NCBI RefSeq assembly: GCF_900112365.1
Contig: NZ_FOLQ01000012.1
Span: 80,914-144,913, forward strand
DNA from: Spirosoma endophyticum
GTDB taxonomy: Bacteria > Bacteroidota > Bacteroidia > Cytophagales > Spirosomataceae
Direction: 5' to 3'
DNA: 64,000 nucleotides
The position numbers and the translations under genes are program-made. Below are positions 62,122-64,000 of this stretch, piece after piece (positions within the stretch are counted from its first letter, which is position 1; every line of letters starts with the position of its first letter). Under the pieces are notes generated by a model. It was not told the origin of the DNA. It saw only the letters and a program-made list of their open reading frames with translations, and searched no databases.

Positions 62122-62287
62122 CGACTTTGAAATACTAAACTATCAACTACGTAACGAACCCCCTCTGGATTCACGGATACAGATGTTTATTAACTCTATC
62201 ATAGAAACAATAATAAGACTATTTCGCAGGAATAAGTGATTTCTTACTTAACAGTTCTGGCGACCACATCAATCTCGATGCTTAAAC

Positions 62288-63574
62288 TCATTTTGCCTCC
62301 AATATATCTTCCCAGCGTGTTGTGTACCTAGGTGACAAATACTTTTGCTTCATCGGCCAGTCAGGGTTGTACTGCTGAGAAGCCAGCCGCAATTTGTCCT
62401 GGCCATAGCGTCGGTTCAGCCGATCAACCACAGTAAATAGCTGAAGCATTTTCTCGTTTGGCCCATCGACAAATACTCCTTTCTGCCGGTAGTCAAAAGG
62501 CACCAGATCCGTGAGCATAACACCGATCTTTTGATAGTTGTAACCAAAGGCAAAGATGGCCTTGAGTCCACTAACAGCGTATTTTAATAGGTCGGGGGTG
62601 CTATTCGTCGGGTGCGGTAATTCGACCGTAATACTCTTGTAGTAATGCTTGGCGGGTAGTCCATTGCCGGGGGTTTTGCGAAACTTGTTCGTCTTGAGAT
62701 ACACCGTGACGGCCCCACAAAGCGAATCCTGTTTTCTAAGCTTCTCTGAGCACCGGGACAGGTGAGACGTTAAGGCATCCGTTAACGTTTCCAGGTCAGC
62801 TACCAAAGTGCCAAACCCTGGTTCAGCACAAATGCTTTTCTTGGCGGGTTGGCTTAGCTCCAGCATCTTGCAGGGTGTCCCTCTGAGTTCGTGAACCAGC
62901 CTAAGGCCATTCACGGTCATAAATTGCCGTATCCAATCGTCTGGTAAATCCCTGAGTTGGGCGGCCGTTTCGACGCCGTTGCCCTTGAGCATACCCGTAT
63001 AACGGCCACCAACGCCCCAGAGATCCCCTACCGGAAATTGGTCAAGCGCCTGATCAATGGCCTCTTGTGTATCCAGCACGCAAACGCCAGCCAATTCGGG
63101 TTGTTTTTTGGCGAGTTTGTTGGCTACCTTGGCCAGCGTTTTGGTAGGGCCAAAACCGACCGATACCGGTATGCGAAGCCACTGGGCTACCGTTTGTCGG
63201 ATGGATTCACCCAATCCCCGAACACTGGGATAAATACCCTCATACCCATCGGCCAGTATGAAAGCCTCGTCAACGCTGTACACCTCCACATCGTCCACAA
63301 AATGGGTGAGCGTGCTCATGAGTCTACGGGACATATCAGCATAGAGTGCGTAATTGGAGGAGAATACCTGCACGTTGTTGGCTTCGATGAGTTCCTTATA
63401 TTCAAATAAAGGCTTACTCATTTTTATGCCTAGGGCCTTCACTTCGTCAGACCTAGCGACAATACAACCATCGCGATTCGAGAGCACAATCACGGGCTTG
63501 TCTTCTAGGCGTGGCTGAAAGCTCCGTTCACAGGAAACGTAAAAGGCATTCGCGTCAACCAGGCCGTAGAGCAT
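62288..63574 (-). CDS. umuC: Y-family DNA polymerase V subunit UmuC
   Basis: 428 residues from ATG 63574 (MLYGLVDANAFYVSCERSFQ); the frame is open further upstream into umuD but this is the family start. Catalytic metal ligands are visible in LVDANAFY and in DVEVYSVDEAFI. IPVSVGFGPTKTLAKVANKL is the helix-hairpin region typical of the family. It performs error-prone translesion synthesis with processed UmuD. It follows umuD by 2 bases, so they form an operon. UmuDC pairs are common SOS-regulated cargo on mobile elements. Confidence 0.92.
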   Translation of the reverse strand: MLYGLVDANAFYVSCERSFQPRLEDKPVIVLSNRDGCIVARSDEVKALGIKMSKPLFEYKELIEANNVQVFSSNYALYADMSRRLMSTLTHFVDDVEVYSVDEAFILADGYEGIYPSVRGLGESIRQTVAQWLRIPVSVGFGPTKTLAKVANKLAKKQPELAGVCVLDTQEAIDQALDQFPVGDLWGVGGRYTGMLKGNGVETAAQLRDLPDDWIRQFMTVNGLRLVHELRGTPCKMLELSQPAKKSICAEPGFGTLVADLETLTDALTSHLSRCSEKLRKQDSLCGAVTVYLKTNKFRKTPGNGLPAKHYYKSITVELPHPTNSTPDLLKYAVSGLKAIFAFGYNYQKIGVMLTDLVPFDYRQKGVFVDGPNEKMLQLFTVVDRLNRRYGQDKLRLASQQYNPDWPMKQKYLSPRYTTRWEDILEAK

Positions 63575-63576
63575 CG

Positions 63577-64000
63577 CTAGATCAGTTTTTGAAAGGCAAA
63601 CGTAACCCGACCACACACTTTGAATTTGTCGCCTTTATTGACGTAGATCGGTAGGTATTTAGGGTTAGATGATTCCAGAATGAGTTGATTGCTATCGACA
63701 TAGTTAATGCGCTTAACCGCAAAATCTTCCCCTAGTTGAACGACGACAATTTTGCCGTGCGTGACTTCGGGCGAACAATAGTAAGCGTCCCACAACAGAA
63801 AGTCGCCCCGGTCGATGCGATCCCCAATCATACTGTCCGACCCCACCCGAATGAAGTACGTAGCTTCAGGATGATAGATGCACAAATCATCCAGGCTCAA
63901 CACCCGTTCAATGTAGTTTTCGGCTGGTGAGGGAAAGCCCGCCTGTACATAGTCCATCAAAAAGGGAATGGCGTATTTGCGCTGGACCCGGGCGCGAAAC
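63577..64000 (-). CDS. umuD: UmuD-like S24 auto-protease (5' end outside window)
   Basis: At least 140 residues; the frame runs open to the window edge, so the start lies beyond 64000. The cleavage region VQAGFPSPAENYIE (cut expected between Ala and Gly) is present. The catalytic Ser is in VGSDSMIGDRI and the Lys in EDFAVKRINY. RecA-stimulated self-cleavage would activate it as the Pol V subunit. It sits 2 bases before umuC. The promoter and any LexA box are not visible. Confidence 0.88.
   Translation of the reverse strand, partial: FRARVQRKYAIPFLMDYVQAGFPSPAENYIERVLSLDDLCIYHPEATYFIRVGSDSMIGDRIDRGDFLLWDAYYCSPEVTHGKIVVVQLGEDFAVKRINYVDSNQLILESSNPKYLPIYVNKGDKFKVCGRVTFAFQKLI

Overview
The window reads as accessory DNA of a Bacteroidota bacterium, most likely a Cytophagales member such as a Spirosoma relative. 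The reasons are a complete Bacteroidetes-type conjugation operon (TraE/DUF4134, TraF/DUF4133, TraG, TraJ, TraK, TraM, TraN, TraO), DUF3408 and DUF4099/DUF3945 proteins, weak Shine-Dalgarno signals and lipoboxes of Bacteroidota type. No rRNA, tRNA, integrase or replication initiator was seen, so ICE and plasmid cannot be told apart. Genus is inference.

Left part (1-21.2 kb, mostly + strand) is a defence island. It opens with the 3' end of a SIR2-like gene overlapping a 1316-residue STAND-like P-loop NTPase gene. A DISARM-like set follows: a giant DUF1998-class DEAD/DEAH helicase with a nuclease-like tail, a SNF2/DrmD-like helicase, an N6-adenine methyltransferase and an HKD (phospholipase D-fold) nuclease. 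A PIN toxin-antitoxin pair sits antisense inside the set. The methyltransferase ends in what looks like a complete MerR/DUF433 antitoxin, and the next gene, 7 bases away, looks like the matching PIN-like toxin. An AT-rich gene of unknown function closes the island.

Middle (21.2-26 kb) is a scarred junction: gene remnants, a frameshifted HigA-like antitoxin, a nonsense-broken recombinase-like ORF, a photolyase/cryptochrome and two unknown genes.

Right part (26-62 kb) is the conjugative element. A large DarB-like methylase/helicase gene is cut by an in-frame TAG. A minus-strand cassette (32.0-37.1 kb) encodes catalytically dead copies of both T4SS ATPases (VirD4-like and VirB4-like), a zinc-ribbon/ClpP-like protein and several small membrane or zinc-ribbon proteins. 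The tra operon (48.5 to 37.3 kb, minus) encodes the mating apparatus. Beyond it are ParA and DUF3408 genes, an AT-rich array of ACAATGT heptamers in exact 8/16-bp register, a branched inverted-repeat region that is a candidate oriT, an RHH-type accessory gene, the relaxase, the VirD4 coupling protein and an XRE regulator. A 70-bp near-identical leader lies in the same relative orientation ahead of both the tra operon and the coupling-protein gene. An M23 peptidase, a DUF4099/DUF3945 protein and a TOPRIM primase-like protein follow. UmuC and partial UmuD occupy the right edge.

The strongest candidates for something undescribed are the methyltransferase-antitoxin fusion with its toxin, the pseudo-ATPase/ClpP-like cassette, and the phased heptamer array. 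All family assignments are from motif reading; no database search was run.
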